64,000 nt of DNA, taken from Sediminibacillus albus. Lineage in GTDB: Bacteria; Bacillota; Bacilli; Bacillales; Amphibacillaceae. The DNA lies in assembly GCF_900101125.1 (NCBI RefSeq), contig NZ_FNFL01000002.1, positions 248,001 through 312,000 on the forward strand, given 5' to 3'. Shown here piece by piece: positions 27,240 through 38,189 of this stretch (the stretch's first letter is position 1; each line of letters starts with the position of its first letter). The notes below the pieces were generated by a model. That model had not been told where the DNA came from. It made no database searches and saw only the letters and a list, made by a program, of their open reading frames with translations. A program made the position numbers and the translations under genes.

Positions 27240-28619
27240 ATGGCTGATAAGCGTATTTACCTAAATGCGTTTGATATGAATTGTGCCGGACACCAGTCAC
27301 CGGGGTTATGGACCCACCCGGAAGATCAATCACATAAGTACAAGGACAGTGACTACTGGATAGAACTAGCCCAATTATTAGAAAGAGGAAACTTTGACGC
27401 CGTTTTTCTGGCGGACGTATTAGGCACTTATGATGTCTATCAAGGCTCAAGAGATGCTGCGGTCCGTCAAGGGGCACAATCGCCTGTCAACGACCCTTTA
27501 TTAGTTGTGCCGCTAATGTCCGCCGTAACCAGTCATCTTGGGTTTGGCGTGACCGCTTCTGTAAGCCATGAACATCCTTATACATTTGCCCGGAGGATGT
27601 CTACGCTCGATCACTTAACAAAGGGACGTGTTGGCTGGAATATTGTCACTTCCTATTTAAAAAGTGCCGCAGTCAACATGGGATTGGAAGACCAGGTCGG
27701 GCATGATGAACGATATGATATAGCAGCAGAATACCTTGATGTCTGTTTTAAATTATGGGAGGAAAGTTGGGAAGAGGATGCAGTGCTCCTTGATAAAGAA
27801 AGAGGCATTTATTCGGATCCTGCAAAAGTGCATGACATAAATCACGCAGGCAAGTATTTTAAAGTGCCTGGCGCCCATCTAAGCGAACCATCACCACAAC
27901 GGACACCTGTCATTTACCAGGCGGGCGCTTCCCAAAAAGGTCGTGCCTTTGCTGCTAAAAATGCAGAATGTGTATTCATTGGAGCGCCAACCATCCACGC
28001 TGCCAAGCAATCAGTCCTTAAACTACGGGAAGAAGCAGAACAGGCTGGCAGAAAGCCGGAAGATGTGAAGATACTTACGATGTTTACGCCGATTGTCGGC
28101 AGGACAGAGCAGGAAGCTTATCAGAAATTGGAGGATTACAAACAGCATATCAGCCATGAAGGAGCACTTGCCTTGTTCGGAGGCTGGACAGGAATAGATT
28201 TATCGGAATACGGACCGGAAGATAGCCTTCGTTATGTGGAAAATGATGCTATCCAATCAGCCGTTGAAAACTTCACTAAAATAGATCCTGACAAGCAATG
28301 GACCGTTAAAGAAATTAAGGAATTTATCGGGATAGGAGGGTTGGGCGCATATACAGCCGGATCTCCCGAGCAGGTTGCTGACACCATGGAACAATGGGTA
28401 GAAGAGGCGGGGATCGATGGCTTCAACATTGCTTATGCTATCACCCCTGGCACTTTCAAAGATTTTATTGATTTAGTCGTACCAATTCTTCAGGAAAGAG
28501 GATTGGTACGGAAAGAGTATCGAGGGGACTCCTTGAGAGACAACTTATTCGGTAACGGAGCAAGGCTGCCGGAAAACCATCCTGGAAGACAGGACCGCCT
28601 TGGTTATCAACCAGTTTAG
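27240..28619 (+). CDS. FMN-dependent monooxygenase, NtaA/SnaA/DszA type (LLM class)
   Basis: A bacterial-luciferase-like flavin monooxygenase of 459 residues that uses FMNH2 made by the preceding reductase. The family's usual opening is present (KRIYLNAFDMNCAGHQSPGL, then FDAVFLADVLGTYDVYQGS), and TASVSHEHPYTFARRMSTLD, GRVGWNIVTS and YQAGASQKGRAFAAKNAECVF follow. Members cleave C-N or C-S bonds of nitrilotriacetate, dibenzothiophene sulfone or modified cysteines (YxeK in Bacillus). S-box control argues for an organosulfur substrate; the exact one cannot be read. The start is at 27240, eight bases behind GCAGGAGG. Confidence 0.87.
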   Translation: MADKRIYLNAFDMNCAGHQSPGLWTHPEDQSHKYKDSDYWIELAQLLERGNFDAVFLADVLGTYDVYQGSRDAAVRQGAQSPVNDPLLVVPLMSAVTSHLGFGVTASVSHEHPYTFARRMSTLDHLTKGRVGWNIVTSYLKSAAVNMGLEDQVGHDERYDIAAEYLDVCFKLWEESWEEDAVLLDKERGIYSDPAKVHDINHAGKYFKVPGAHLSEPSPQRTPVIYQAGASQKGRAFAAKNAECVFIGAPTIHAAKQSVLKLREEAEQAGRKPEDVKILTMFTPIVGRTEQEAYQKLEDYKQHISHEGALALFGGWTGIDLSEYGPEDSLRYVENDAIQSAVENFTKIDPDKQWTVKEIKEFIGIGGLGAYTAGSPEQVADTMEQWVEEAGIDGFNIAYAITPGTFKDFIDLVVPILQERGLVRKEYRGDSLRDNLFGNGARLPENHPGRQDRLGYQPV

Positions 28620-28627
28620 TTTTTCCT

Positions 28628-28660
28628 GGGAGAGGTTTTGTTAGCCTCTCCTCTTCTTAT
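28628..28660 (+). terminator. Possible terminator after the monooxygenase
   Basis: GAGAGG and CCTCTC enclose TTTTGTTAG and are followed by CTCTTCTTATT, an interrupted T-rich tail. It is weaker than other terminators in the window. Confidence 0.5.
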
Positions 28661-28675
28661 TAGGAAAGTTAACTG

Positions 28676-28784
28676 GGAAGCAGAGCGGCTGGGTAAAAGT
28701 GGATCAATTACCGGTAAAAGCAGAGCAACTTTGCTCGGAAGTTGAGCGAAAATCTATGAAAGTAGATCAACTATCAGCTGCTTT
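28676..28784. repeat. Degenerate tandem repeat with a 21-bp period
   Basis: Five units share the pattern AAAGYRGAKCAAYT. Their GAGC/GATC cores start at 28682, 28701, 28722, 28743 and 28764, so the spacing is 19, then 21 three times. In one frame the plus strand reads as a seven-residue repeat around KVDQL/KAEQL. No ribosome site or long open frame goes with it. Confidence 0.65.
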
Positions 28785-28895
28785 CCGATCGTACGCCGAT
28801 TCGGCTACCTCTGCTAGGCGAGTGCTTGCACTTTTGTTCATCTCTGGGTTAAAGTAGATAATATTATGTAATAGTTGGCAAAGGAGCGAATTCAA

Positions 28896-30047
28896 ATGGG
28901 CAAGCGTTTTGACACAAAATCTGTACATCTATCAAAAATAAACGACAAAACAATTAATAGTAAATCAACGCCAATCTATCAAACTTCGGCATTTAAGTTC
29001 AGAGATTTGGAGGATATGGAAAACTTTTATCAAGGGAAAAATGATTATTTATATACGAGGGTTGGCAACCCGAATACGGATGAATTGGGTGAAGCTGTAG
29101 CACAGCTGGAAGGAGCGCCAAAGGGAGTTGCTGCTTCCTCTGGTACGTCTGCTATTTTAGCTGGCATCCTTGCTGTCGCCAAACAGGGTGACCATATTGT
29201 TGCTGCAACTGATATTTATGGCGGAACATATCAACTATTGGCTGGTGAATTGGCGGATTTAGGCATTGAAGTTTCATTTGTTGATTTTGTCGGCAGCGAG
29301 CAAGTTGCCGATCATATTAAGTCTAATACAAAGCTGATTTATTCTGAATCTGTCGCCAATCCATTACTCCGTACCGAAGATATTGCTTCATTAGCGGAAA
29401 TTGCCAAACAGCATCAGCTTGTACTGATGATTGATAACACGTTCGCAACACCATATCTGTGCAGGCCCTATGAATCTGGAGCCGACTTGGTCGTCCATAG
29501 TGCAACCAAATATATCGGCGGGCATAGCGACGTTACAGCCGGAGTACTAGCCGGGCGAGCTGACTTAATTGACATAGCAAATCAAAAGATAGGGAATTTA
29601 GGCTGTAACTTAAGTCCTTTTGAGGCCTGGCTGACTTGCCGCGGACTCAAGACACTAAGCGTACGAATGGAACGGCATGTTAAAAACGCCCAACAGCTGG
29701 CAGATGCCCTAAAAGAAAATAAAGCTATTCAAAAGGTGTACTACCCTGAGCATGTTTCACCACAGGGGAACGGCGCTATCGTTTCGATTGATATTTCTGG
29801 TCTATGCAGTATTGAAAAATTCTTCCAATCGTTGGACTGGATAAAAATCGTCCCGACGCTGGCAGGCGTTGAAACATCGGTTTCCTACCCGGCAGGGACT
29901 TCCCACCGTGCAGTACCGGAACAGGCCAGGAAGAAGCTTGGAATCACCGAAGGATTAATTCGAATTTCAGTAGGAATAGAAGATGCTGCCGACATAATTG
30001 CCGGGGTTGAACATGCCCTGGAAGAGTCGCGCCACAAACAGGGGTAG
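28896..30047 (+). CDS. PLP-dependent trans-sulfuration enzyme (cystathionine gamma-synthase/lyase or methionine gamma-lyase family)
   Basis: A cytoplasmic pyridoxal-phosphate enzyme of 383 residues that handles C-S bonds of cystathionine, homocysteine or methionine. Family marks: YQTSAFKF, YTRVGNPNTDELGEAVAQLE, SSGTSAI, the aspartate in MIDNTFATPYLCRP, and the Schiff-base lysine in HSATKYIGGHSDV near residue 200. The C-terminus has YPAGTSHRAVPEQ and GLIRISVGIEDA. The exact reaction in this family cannot be told from sequence alone. The ATG at 28896 is chosen for AAAGGAG. It lies downstream of the S-box pair and is probably transcribed separately. Confidence 0.85.
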   Translation: MGKRFDTKSVHLSKINDKTINSKSTPIYQTSAFKFRDLEDMENFYQGKNDYLYTRVGNPNTDELGEAVAQLEGAPKGVAASSGTSAILAGILAVAKQGDHIVAATDIYGGTYQLLAGELADLGIEVSFVDFVGSEQVADHIKSNTKLIYSESVANPLLRTEDIASLAEIAKQHQLVLMIDNTFATPYLCRPYESGADLVVHSATKYIGGHSDVTAGVLAGRADLIDIANQKIGNLGCNLSPFEAWLTCRGLKTLSVRMERHVKNAQQLADALKENKAIQKVYYPEHVSPQGNGAIVSIDISGLCSIEKFFQSLDWIKIVPTLAGVETSVSYPAGTSHRAVPEQARKKLGITEGLIRISVGIEDAADIIAGVEHALEESRHKQG

Positions 30048-30059
30048 TGGGGGATTTAC

Positions 30060-30458
30060 ATGAAGGATGTCATCCTTTTGCTGGCGGAAATCGTTAATCA
30101 CATCCATGATGTGCTGCTGGAAATAGTCGGTTTAAACATGACAGATAAACAGCTGCATTTCTGGGTTATCGGTATTCTTGGGATGGTTACTTTTTTCATT
30201 GTTTATTTTTTCTTTAAATTGTTGGAGAAAATGAAATGGAGTATCACGATTTTTTCATTTATTTATACATTCACAGTGATGGTCGTATTGGTCTTTGCCA
30301 TTGAACTACAACAAGCGATAACCAATCGCGGAAATATGGAATTTGCCGATGCTGCTATCGGACTGTGGGGGTTTCTGGTTTTTTTTATTGGCTATGCGCT
30401 CGTTGCTCTCATTATTTTAGGGATCATTCGTTTATTGAAAAGAAGTAGCAACGATTAA
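30060..30458 (+). CDS. Hypothetical membrane protein, three or four helices
   Basis: A 132-residue protein, 12 bases after the trans-sulfuration gene, with GTGGGGGA before its ATG. Hydrophobic segments lie at about 35-52, 58-80 and 100-125; a first amphipathic segment is at 1-25. It ends with a basic tail (RLLKRSSND). The segment IELQQAITNRGNMEFADA between helices has a faint VanZ look, but I do not assign a family. A terminator follows. Confidence 0.7.
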   Translation: MKDVILLLAEIVNHIHDVLLEIVGLNMTDKQLHFWVIGILGMVTFFIVYFFFKLLEKMKWSITIFSFIYTFTVMVVLVFAIELQQAITNRGNMEFADAAIGLWGFLVFFIGYALVALIILGIIRLLKRSSND

Positions 30459-30463
30459 TTGGT

Positions 30464-30510
30464 AGCTGTCCGCTGCATCAGATTGATGCTGTACTGGACA
30501 GCTTTTTTAT
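30464..30510 (+). terminator. Terminator after the membrane protein gene
   Basis: AGCTGTCC pairs with GGACAGCT around an inner GCATCA/TGATGC stem and is followed by TTTTTTAT. Confidence 0.9.
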
Positions 30511-30516
30511 GTTGGA

Positions 30517-30910
30517 TTAATCTTTTTCCTCTTGTTTCTCCAGATAAAATTTCCCCAGTACTGTCCAGGCGACTATGATACCAGCCATATCCTTCACCAA
30601 ATCAAGCTGTGAAAACGATCTCCCCGGCACGTAAAATTGGTGGATTTCATCAATGAATGCATACAATATTGTCGCTATCATTGCTGCCAAATCTGTAAGC
30701 GAGTGATACCGTTTATTAGCAATTAAAGCTGCTGCCAATAAAAGATAGAGAATGGCAAATTCGATAAAATGAAAGGCTTCCCAAACAAAACTAAACATAG
30801 GACAGCAGATCCTTGATGAATTGAGAGATCGTCTCATGGGAATAGCTTGATTGAACCCAGATCAATATGGCGTACAGGATGGGAAGTATAGTTATCAATA
30901 ACCGCTTCAT
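30517..30910 (-). pseudogene. VanZ-family membrane protein, frameshifted
   Basis: The C-terminal 95 or so residues (FHFIEFAILYLL, then DEIHQFYVPGRSFSQLDLVKD) are clearly VanZ-like. The missing N-terminal helix is found upstream in another frame. From ATG at 30910, behind GGAAAG, one reads MKRLLITILPILYAILIWVQ and on to DLLSYV, then a stop at 30791. Removing one base near 30795-30815 joins the two frames into a normal protein of about 135 residues. VanZ proteins are small membrane proteins; some alter glycopeptide resistance. This is either a recent inactivating mutation or a sequencing error. Confidence 0.75.
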
Positions 30911-30983
30911 GGAATTCACACTTTCCGCTAGTTTTCAACTTGTTTTTCCCAGAAAAGACGAGGGGAAAACATTGCTGCGTTAA

Positions 30984-31009
30984 GAAAAAAAGAGCTGCCG
31001 AAACAGCTC
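30984..31009 (-). terminator. Terminator of the AraC-type regulator gene
   Basis: On the minus strand GAGCTG, TTTCGG loop, CAGCTC, then TTTTTTTC. It lies 17 bases past the stop. Confidence 0.9.
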
Positions 31010-31025
31010 ATTGAAAACTACCCCC

Positions 31026-31910
31026 TCACGCATTCGCCGGATTTTTCGAGATTGGTATCCATATTTCACTTTTGAAAGCAGGGGAGTTTACATCGTTCGT
31101 TTCATTCCACAGAATTTCTGGACCTTCCACTTGTTGATAGTTTGAGGCCGGAAACCATTCAGAATAGATGCGTCCCCAGATATTCTGAAGCGTATCAGGG
31201 AATGGTCCAACTGATTCAAATACTGCCCACGTCATAGGTGAAACTTCAAGTTGTGCCATGTTATCTGGGCACTCTCTGGTAGTTGCCACGCCTATATAAT
31301 GATCAAGCTCCCCTTTTTCCTCCATACGGCCTTCCGAAAAATTCGTGGATGCTTGCAGCAATCCTAAAGGCTCGACATTAGAAAGTTCCTTGAACTTTTG
31401 TATCGTCTCATTATTTAATGTTTTCCACATAGAGGCAATTGCTGGATTCACCCCATTGAATACTATCGGAACTCTTTTCTTAATACCTGCTAAACGAAAT
31501 GCCTGTTTTTCTTCAATTCGATAATTCATTTCTTCTCCTCCTGTGATGGATAACTGGAAGGCCATTGGTGGATATGCTTTTAGAGAATGTCCATTGTTTC
31601 TGGCTTCAGACGGTGTGAGGCCGTGCAAGTTCTGAAATGCGCGTGCAAATGAATCTGGAGAACTATAGCCGTACTTTATCGCTGTGTCAATCACCTTGGT
31701 TTCACTATCTTTAAGTTCGAACGCTGCTAGAGTTAATCGCCGGCGGCGGATATATTCTGATAGTGGAATCCCGGCAAGAAAGGAGAACATCCTTTTAAAA
31801 TGATATTCAGAGCAGTAGGCAAGTCTCGCTGCTTTCTTATAATCAATCTCATGAGTAAGATTTTCTTCCATATACTTTATCGCCTGATTCATATTTTTAA
31901 GCAAATCCAT
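31026..31910 (-). CDS. AraC-family regulator with GyrI-like effector domain
   Basis: A 294-residue transcription factor. Two helix-turn-helix motifs of the AraC type lie at the N-terminus (about 8-105: [19 protein letters not shown], then [20 protein letters not shown] with the classical F.R.F pattern). A GyrI-like small-molecule domain (about 130-290) forms the C-terminus, as in Rob/BmrR-style regulators. These often sense toxic hydrophobic compounds. The ATG at 31910 follows AGAGGAGG at seven bases; the upstream extension has no support. Targets are not evident. Confidence 0.88.
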   Translation of the reverse strand: MDLLKNMNQAIKYMEENLTHEIDYKKAARLAYCSEYHFKRMFSFLAGIPLSEYIRRRRLTLAAFELKDSETKVIDTAIKYGYSSPDSFARAFQNLHGLTPSEARNNGHSLKAYPPMAFQLSITGGEEMNYRIEEKQAFRLAGIKKRVPIVFNGVNPAIASMWKTLNNETIQKFKELSNVEPLGLLQASTNFSEGRMEEKGELDHYIGVATTRECPDNMAQLEVSPMTWAVFESVGPFPDTLQNIWGRIYSEWFPASNYQQVEGPEILWNETNDVNSPAFKSEIWIPISKNPANA

Positions 31911-32242
31911 TAAGCGACCTCCTCTAACCATATAGTAGCAAGCGTTGACTATTTCCGTCCGACATTTCGTGCACAATGCTGCAGGGCTTATTAGACGTTT
32001 CGTTCACCACCTAGCTAACACAACCATAATAAAAGAACCTGTGTGTCTGGTAAAGGAGTGGTCTTGTTTGTAATCAAACCCTCGGCGAGGGCTTTTGGTA
32101 TAAAAGCAGGGTCGCTGACCAGGCGGCATCAGGAATACTGCCTGTCGCTATCATTTGAAAAAGTCTGTATATTAACTGTCCGGCAAGCAATATGATAGAA
32201 TGAATTACTATTAGTGAATAATCGGGAGTAAGGTGATAAAAA
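31911..32242. other. Intergenic region upstream of glpP
   Basis: It carries a possible glpP promoter (TTAACT at 32172, 18 bases, TAGAAT at 32196) and a short perfect palindrome CCCTCGGCGAGGG near 32089. No gene is seen. Confidence 0.4.
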
Positions 32243-32791
32243 ATGGAATTACAAGGGATCCTGCCGGCCATACGAGATATGAAAGAGTTTGAAAAACTGC
32301 TAGCAAGTGATTATGAATATGTTATTTTCCTGGAAACTAGATTGTCGCAGCTTGTTTCCTTAATGAAGTATGCCAAGCGGGAAAATAAGAAAGTTTTTGT
32401 TCATGCGGATTTGATCCAGGGGTTAAAAACAGATGATGCGGGAGTTGAATTTTTAATTAGGAATCTAAAGCCGGACGGAATTATCTCCACACGGGGGAAT
32501 GTCATTTCTTTAGCTAAAAAGCATCGGATTTTGGCGGTTCAACGGTTGTTTGCCCTCGATTCGCATGCACTGGAGAACAATATAAAAATAATTAACAAGG
32601 TAAAGCCTGATTATATTGAGGTATTGCCAGGATTGATTCCAAAGGTGATCGGGGAAATATTCGAACGTACAAGCATCCCGGTGATCGCCGGCGGGTTGAT
32701 CCGGACCAATGAAGACGTCGAAAGTGCTTATCAAGGAGGAGCAAAAGCGGTTACTACTTCCCGGGCAGAACTGTGGGATATTAAGAACTAA
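32243..32791 (+). CDS. glpP: Glycerol uptake operon antiterminator GlpP
   Basis: An RNA-binding regulator of 182 residues that, with glycerol 3-phosphate, prevents termination in glp leader transcripts. The TIM-barrel-like sequence is typical: VFVHADLIQGLKTDDAGVEF, then DGIISTRGNVISLAKKH, QRLFALDSHALENN, YIEVLPGLIPKVI and IPVIAGGLIRTNEDV. The phosphate-binding loop is expected in the last two. It lies directly before the two glpF genes, and a leader terminator that fits its role is at 33891. The start has AAGGTG. Confidence 0.93.
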   Translation: MELQGILPAIRDMKEFEKLLASDYEYVIFLETRLSQLVSLMKYAKRENKKVFVHADLIQGLKTDDAGVEFLIRNLKPDGIISTRGNVISLAKKHRILAVQRLFALDSHALENNIKIINKVKPDYIEVLPGLIPKVIGEIFERTSIPVIAGGLIRTNEDVESAYQGGAKAVTTSRAELWDIKN

Positions 32792-32895
32792 GCCCTTGTC
32801 ATCTCTGTCAGTCCCCAACCCTCTATTTTAAGCTTCAGGTTTGAAGTTTTCGATTTATGTTAATAAGGGTTAAAAAGTCGGAAGGGGTGCGTAAA

Positions 32896-33732
32896 GTGTC
32901 TGAGTTCTTGGCTGAAGTAATTGGGACAATGGTTTTGATCATTTTAGGTAACGGCGTAGTCGGCGGGGTTGTTCTCAAGGATACCAAGTCAGAGGGGGCT
33001 GGCTGGGTAGTGATTACAATTGGCTGGGGACTGGGGGTTGCTATGGGTGTTTACGCGGTCGGCAATGTTTCTGGAGCCCACATCAATCCGGCAGTCACTC
33101 TAGGCTTTGCTGCCGTCGGGGAATTTCCGTGGGCCAAAGTCCCCATCTATATTACGGCTCAAGTAACTGGTGCATTTATTGGTGCGATTATTGTCTTTTT
33201 AAACTATTTGCCGCATTGGCGTGCAACAGATGACCCTGGAGCAAAACTAGGAGTCTTTTCCACAGACCCGGCAATTAGAAGTCCGTTTTCCAACCTTGTC
33301 AGCGAGATAATTGGTACCTTTGTCCTTGTAATGGGGCTGCTGTTCATCGGTGCCAATCAGTTTACAGATGGATTAAATCCAATGATTGTCGGCTTGTTAA
33401 TCATAGCAATCGGTATGTCTTTGGGCGGTGCAACAGGATATGCGATCAATCCAGCCCGTGACCTAGGTCCCCGTATCGCCCATGCTTTGTTGCCGATACC
33501 AGGAAAAGGCGGGTCAGACTGGGGGTATTCCTGGGTACCGTTAGCAGGGCCTGTGATAGGCGGGATATACGGGGCATTATTTTACCAGGCAATCTTTCAA
33601 GGAAATTACTCCAGCGGCTTTTGGCTGTTGAGTGCCTTAATGGTTATCATTTTAATGGCTGCTGCCAATTCAGAGTTAACGAAAAGCAGAACACCAGCAG
33701 AGGAAGTCGAAGAAAAACTAACTGGAAACTAA
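32896..33732 (+). CDS. glpF: Glycerol uptake facilitator GlpF, first copy
   Basis: An aquaglyceroporin of 278 residues with six helices and two half-helices. The two pore motifs are HINPAVT and AINPARD; the arginine-lined filter and large loop favour glycerol over water. The frame is open to 32857, but the GTG at 32896 follows GAAGGGG and aligns exactly with the second copy's start. It lies 104 bases after glpP without its own leader terminator, so it is likely read with glpP. It is very similar to the next gene, a tandem duplication. Confidence 0.9.
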   Translation: MSEFLAEVIGTMVLIILGNGVVGGVVLKDTKSEGAGWVVITIGWGLGVAMGVYAVGNVSGAHINPAVTLGFAAVGEFPWAKVPIYITAQVTGAFIGAIIVFLNYLPHWRATDDPGAKLGVFSTDPAIRSPFSNLVSEIIGTFVLVMGLLFIGANQFTDGLNPMIVGLLIIAIGMSLGGATGYAINPARDLGPRIAHALLPIPGKGGSDWGYSWVPLAGPVIGGIYGALFYQAIFQGNYSSGFWLLSALMVIILMAAANSELTKSRTPAEEVEEKLTGN

Positions 33733-33823
33733 CTGGCGATGATAAGTGAACAGCTTAAAGCCTGTTCTTGCTTAGATTCTCGGTTTAGTGAACAGTGGTT
33801 TATAAATTTATCTTTATAATTTG

Positions 33824-33852
33824 TTGACAGCGTTTTCAGAATAAGTTAATGT
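33824..33852 (+). promoter_or_regulatory. Promoter of glpF2-glpK with overlapping cre site
   Basis: TTGACA at 33824 and TAATGT at 33847 are spaced by 17. Overlapping the -35 is TGACAGCGTTTTCA (33825-33838), which on the other strand reads TGAAAACGCTGTCA, a full match to the CcpA consensus. Glucose should repress the operon by blocking polymerase here. Confidence 0.88.
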
Positions 33853-33890
33853 AATAGATAACAAGTTAACGATGTGATGGAGATTCGGAG

Positions 33891-33951
33891 ACCCACACTA
33901 CAATGGTACTTCCTTAGGGGGAAGTGCGCCATTTGGAGTGTGGGTTTTTCT
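33891..33951 (+). terminator. Leader terminator, likely GlpP target
   Basis: ACCCACACT at 33891 pairs with AGTGTGGGT at 33937, with inner ACTTCC/GAAGT pairing, then TTTTTC. It sits in the untranslated leader about 55 bases before the second glpF, as in B. subtilis glp leaders. GlpP would allow read-through when glycerol 3-phosphate is present. Confidence 0.88.
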
Positions 33952-34005
33952 ATGCTCAAAAATCGCCTCGTTTGCTAAGTTAATAAACGAAAAGGGGTGC
34001 GGGAA

Positions 34006-36344
<2,339 letters not shown>

Positions 36345-36397
36345 AGCAAGTGGACTCAGCCTTTCCGCTTTTAAACAAATCCATATGAAAAAGTAAC

Positions 36398-36446
36398 GAG
36401 AGACCAGCTGTCACCATTTTGGAGAGCGAGATGGTCTCTCTCTTTT
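36398..36446 (+). terminator. Terminator after glpK
   Basis: GAGAGACCA pairs with TGGTCTCTC and is followed by TCTTTTA. Confidence 0.85.
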
Positions 36447-36552
36447 ATAAAAAACGAGTATTCTTTTTTTCGTAGAAAGGGTATAGGACAATGGACAGCG
36501 AAACCCTTTTTATCAAAAAATTTCCGTCCAATAAAAAAGGAGTGGGTTATCA

Positions 36553-37548
36553 GTGAAAAAAATTATCAATGATCCAAACCAAGTAGTACAGGACATGATC
36601 AAAGGTATGGCAGCTGCTTTTCCAGAGTGTATAAAACATTTGCCGGAAACCACAGTAATCGTCAGGAAAGAAGCTCCCATACACCATAAAGTTGGCTTAG
36701 TCAGCGGAGGAGGCAGTGGACATGAACCCGCGCACGCTGGCTATATCGGTGAGGGAATGCTTGATGCCGCTGTAGCTGGAGAAGTATTTACCTCTCCCAC
36801 ACCGGATCAAGTATTGGAAGCAATCAAGGCGGTCGATGGAGGTGCCGGTGTTTTTCTTATTATCAAGAATTATACTGGGGATGTATTGAATTTTGAAATG
36901 GCAGCAGAACTGGCAGAGGCAGAAGGAATTCAAGTAGAAAAAGTAATTGTCAACGATGACGTAGCTGTAGAAGACAGCTCATTTACAAGTGGACGACGCG
37001 GGATAGCTGGAACTGTTTTTGTCCATAAAATTACAGGAGCGAAAGCGGAGAAGGGTGCTTCATTAGAAGAAGTAAAACAGGTGGCAGAAAAAGTCGTTGC
37101 CAACGTCCGGTCGATGGGAATGGCTTTAACTTCCGGTACAGTCCCTGCCGCAGGAAAACCTGGCTTTCAGCTTGCTGAGAATGAAATGGAAATTGGCATA
37201 GGTATTCACGGTGAGCCTGGAATAGAAAGAAAGGATATTGGTTCTGCGGATGAGATTGCTGAAGAGTTAATCAATAAAGTTTTAGCAGATATGAATTTTT
37301 CCGATGGCGATGAAGCTGCCGTCATGGTAAATGGATTAGGAGCTACCCCGGAGATGGAGCTGTTCATACTAAATGCTAAAGTCCAGGAGCTGTTAGCTGA
37401 AAAAAACATTAACGTTTATAAAACATTTGTAGATGAATATATGACATCACTGGAAATGGCTGGTTGTTCGGTAACGCTCCTGAAATTGGATGATGAACTT
37501 AAGGAGCTGTTGGACGCTCCGTCAAAAGCTGTTTCTTTCAAGATATAA
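36553..37548 (+). CDS. dhaK: Dihydroxyacetone kinase subunit DhaK
   Basis: The substrate-binding subunit of the PTS-driven dihydroxyacetone kinase, 331 residues. It holds GGGSGHEPAHAGYIG near residues 54-68 and the histidine in GIGIHGEPGIER (about 218) that binds dihydroxyacetone covalently. Phosphate comes from ADP held by DhaL and recharged by DhaM. The GTG start follows AAAAGGAGTG. It is the first gene of dhaKLM; the dhaL start lies 16 bases past its stop. Confidence 0.96.
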   Translation: MKKIINDPNQVVQDMIKGMAAAFPECIKHLPETTVIVRKEAPIHHKVGLVSGGGSGHEPAHAGYIGEGMLDAAVAGEVFTSPTPDQVLEAIKAVDGGAGVFLIIKNYTGDVLNFEMAAELAEAEGIQVEKVIVNDDVAVEDSSFTSGRRGIAGTVFVHKITGAKAEKGASLEEVKQVAEKVVANVRSMGMALTSGTVPAAGKPGFQLAENEMEIGIGIHGEPGIERKDIGSADEIAEELINKVLADMNFSDGDEAAVMVNGLGATPEMELFILNAKVQELLAEKNINVYKTFVDEYMTSLEMAGCSVTLLKLDDELKELLDAPSKAVSFKI

Positions 37549-37564
37549 GAAAGGGGATAGGACG

Positions 37565-38185
37565 ATGGAACTCACAGTAAACAAAGGATTGGCATGGCTG
37601 AAAACGATAAATGAAAAAATCCAGGAGAAGAAGGACTATCTAACAGATCTTGATCAAGCAATTGGGGACGGGGACCATGGCATTAATATGGCACGTGGTT
37701 TTCAGGAAGTTGAGAAGAAGGTGGAGGCGAACGATTATGCCGATGTCTCAGATTTACTGAAAGATGCGGCCATGACTTTAATGTCCAAGGTCGGCGGTGC
37801 ATCAGGACCATTATTTGGTACAGCTTTTTTAAAACTTTCCATGAGCCTGAAAGAAAAGGATCCGGTTGATTATCCATCCTTTTCAACAGCAGTAGGAGCA
37901 GCAGCAGAAGGGATTAAACAGAGAGGAAAAGCAGGTCAAGGGGAAAAAACAATGGTTGATGTTTGGGTCCCGATGGCTGAGTATTTACAAAATGCACAGG
38001 AATTTAAACCAGATGAACTAGAAACCAAAGCCAAATCAGCAATGGAAGCTACGAAAGAAATATCGGCTAAAAGAGGAAGGGCAGCCTATCTGGGGGACAG
38101 GTCTATCGGGCATTTAGACCCTGGTTCTGTTTCGTCTTATTATATATTTGCGGCCTTAGCAGAAACGTTACAAGAAAGGAAGTGA
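37565..38185 (+). CDS. dhaL: Dihydroxyacetone kinase ADP-binding subunit DhaL
   Basis: The nucleotide subunit of 206 residues. It keeps ADP bound by two Mg ions; the ligands are Asp30, Asp35 and Asp37 in DLDQAIGDGDHG. KVGGASGPLFGTAF and GDRSIGHLDPGSVS are further conserved blocks. The frame is open into dhaK, but GAAAGGGGA precedes the ATG at 37565 and this gives the normal N-terminus. It is between dhaK and dhaM in one transcript. Confidence 0.95.
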   Translation: MELTVNKGLAWLKTINEKIQEKKDYLTDLDQAIGDGDHGINMARGFQEVEKKVEANDYADVSDLLKDAAMTLMSKVGGASGPLFGTAFLKLSMSLKEKDPVDYPSFSTAVGAAAEGIKQRGKAGQGEKTMVDVWVPMAEYLQNAQEFKPDELETKAKSAMEATKEISAKRGRAAYLGDRSIGHLDPGSVSSYYIFAALAETLQERK

Positions 38186-38189
38186 TCAT

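Noticed and set aside
30791-30837. Programmed frameshift in vanZ
   Set aside because: No slippery heptamer or downstream pseudoknot is seen, and VanZ is not known to use frameshifting; a simple mutation or read error is likelier.
32089-32101. CCCTCGGCGAGGG palindrome as a terminator
   Set aside because: The stem is too short and no T-run long enough follows.
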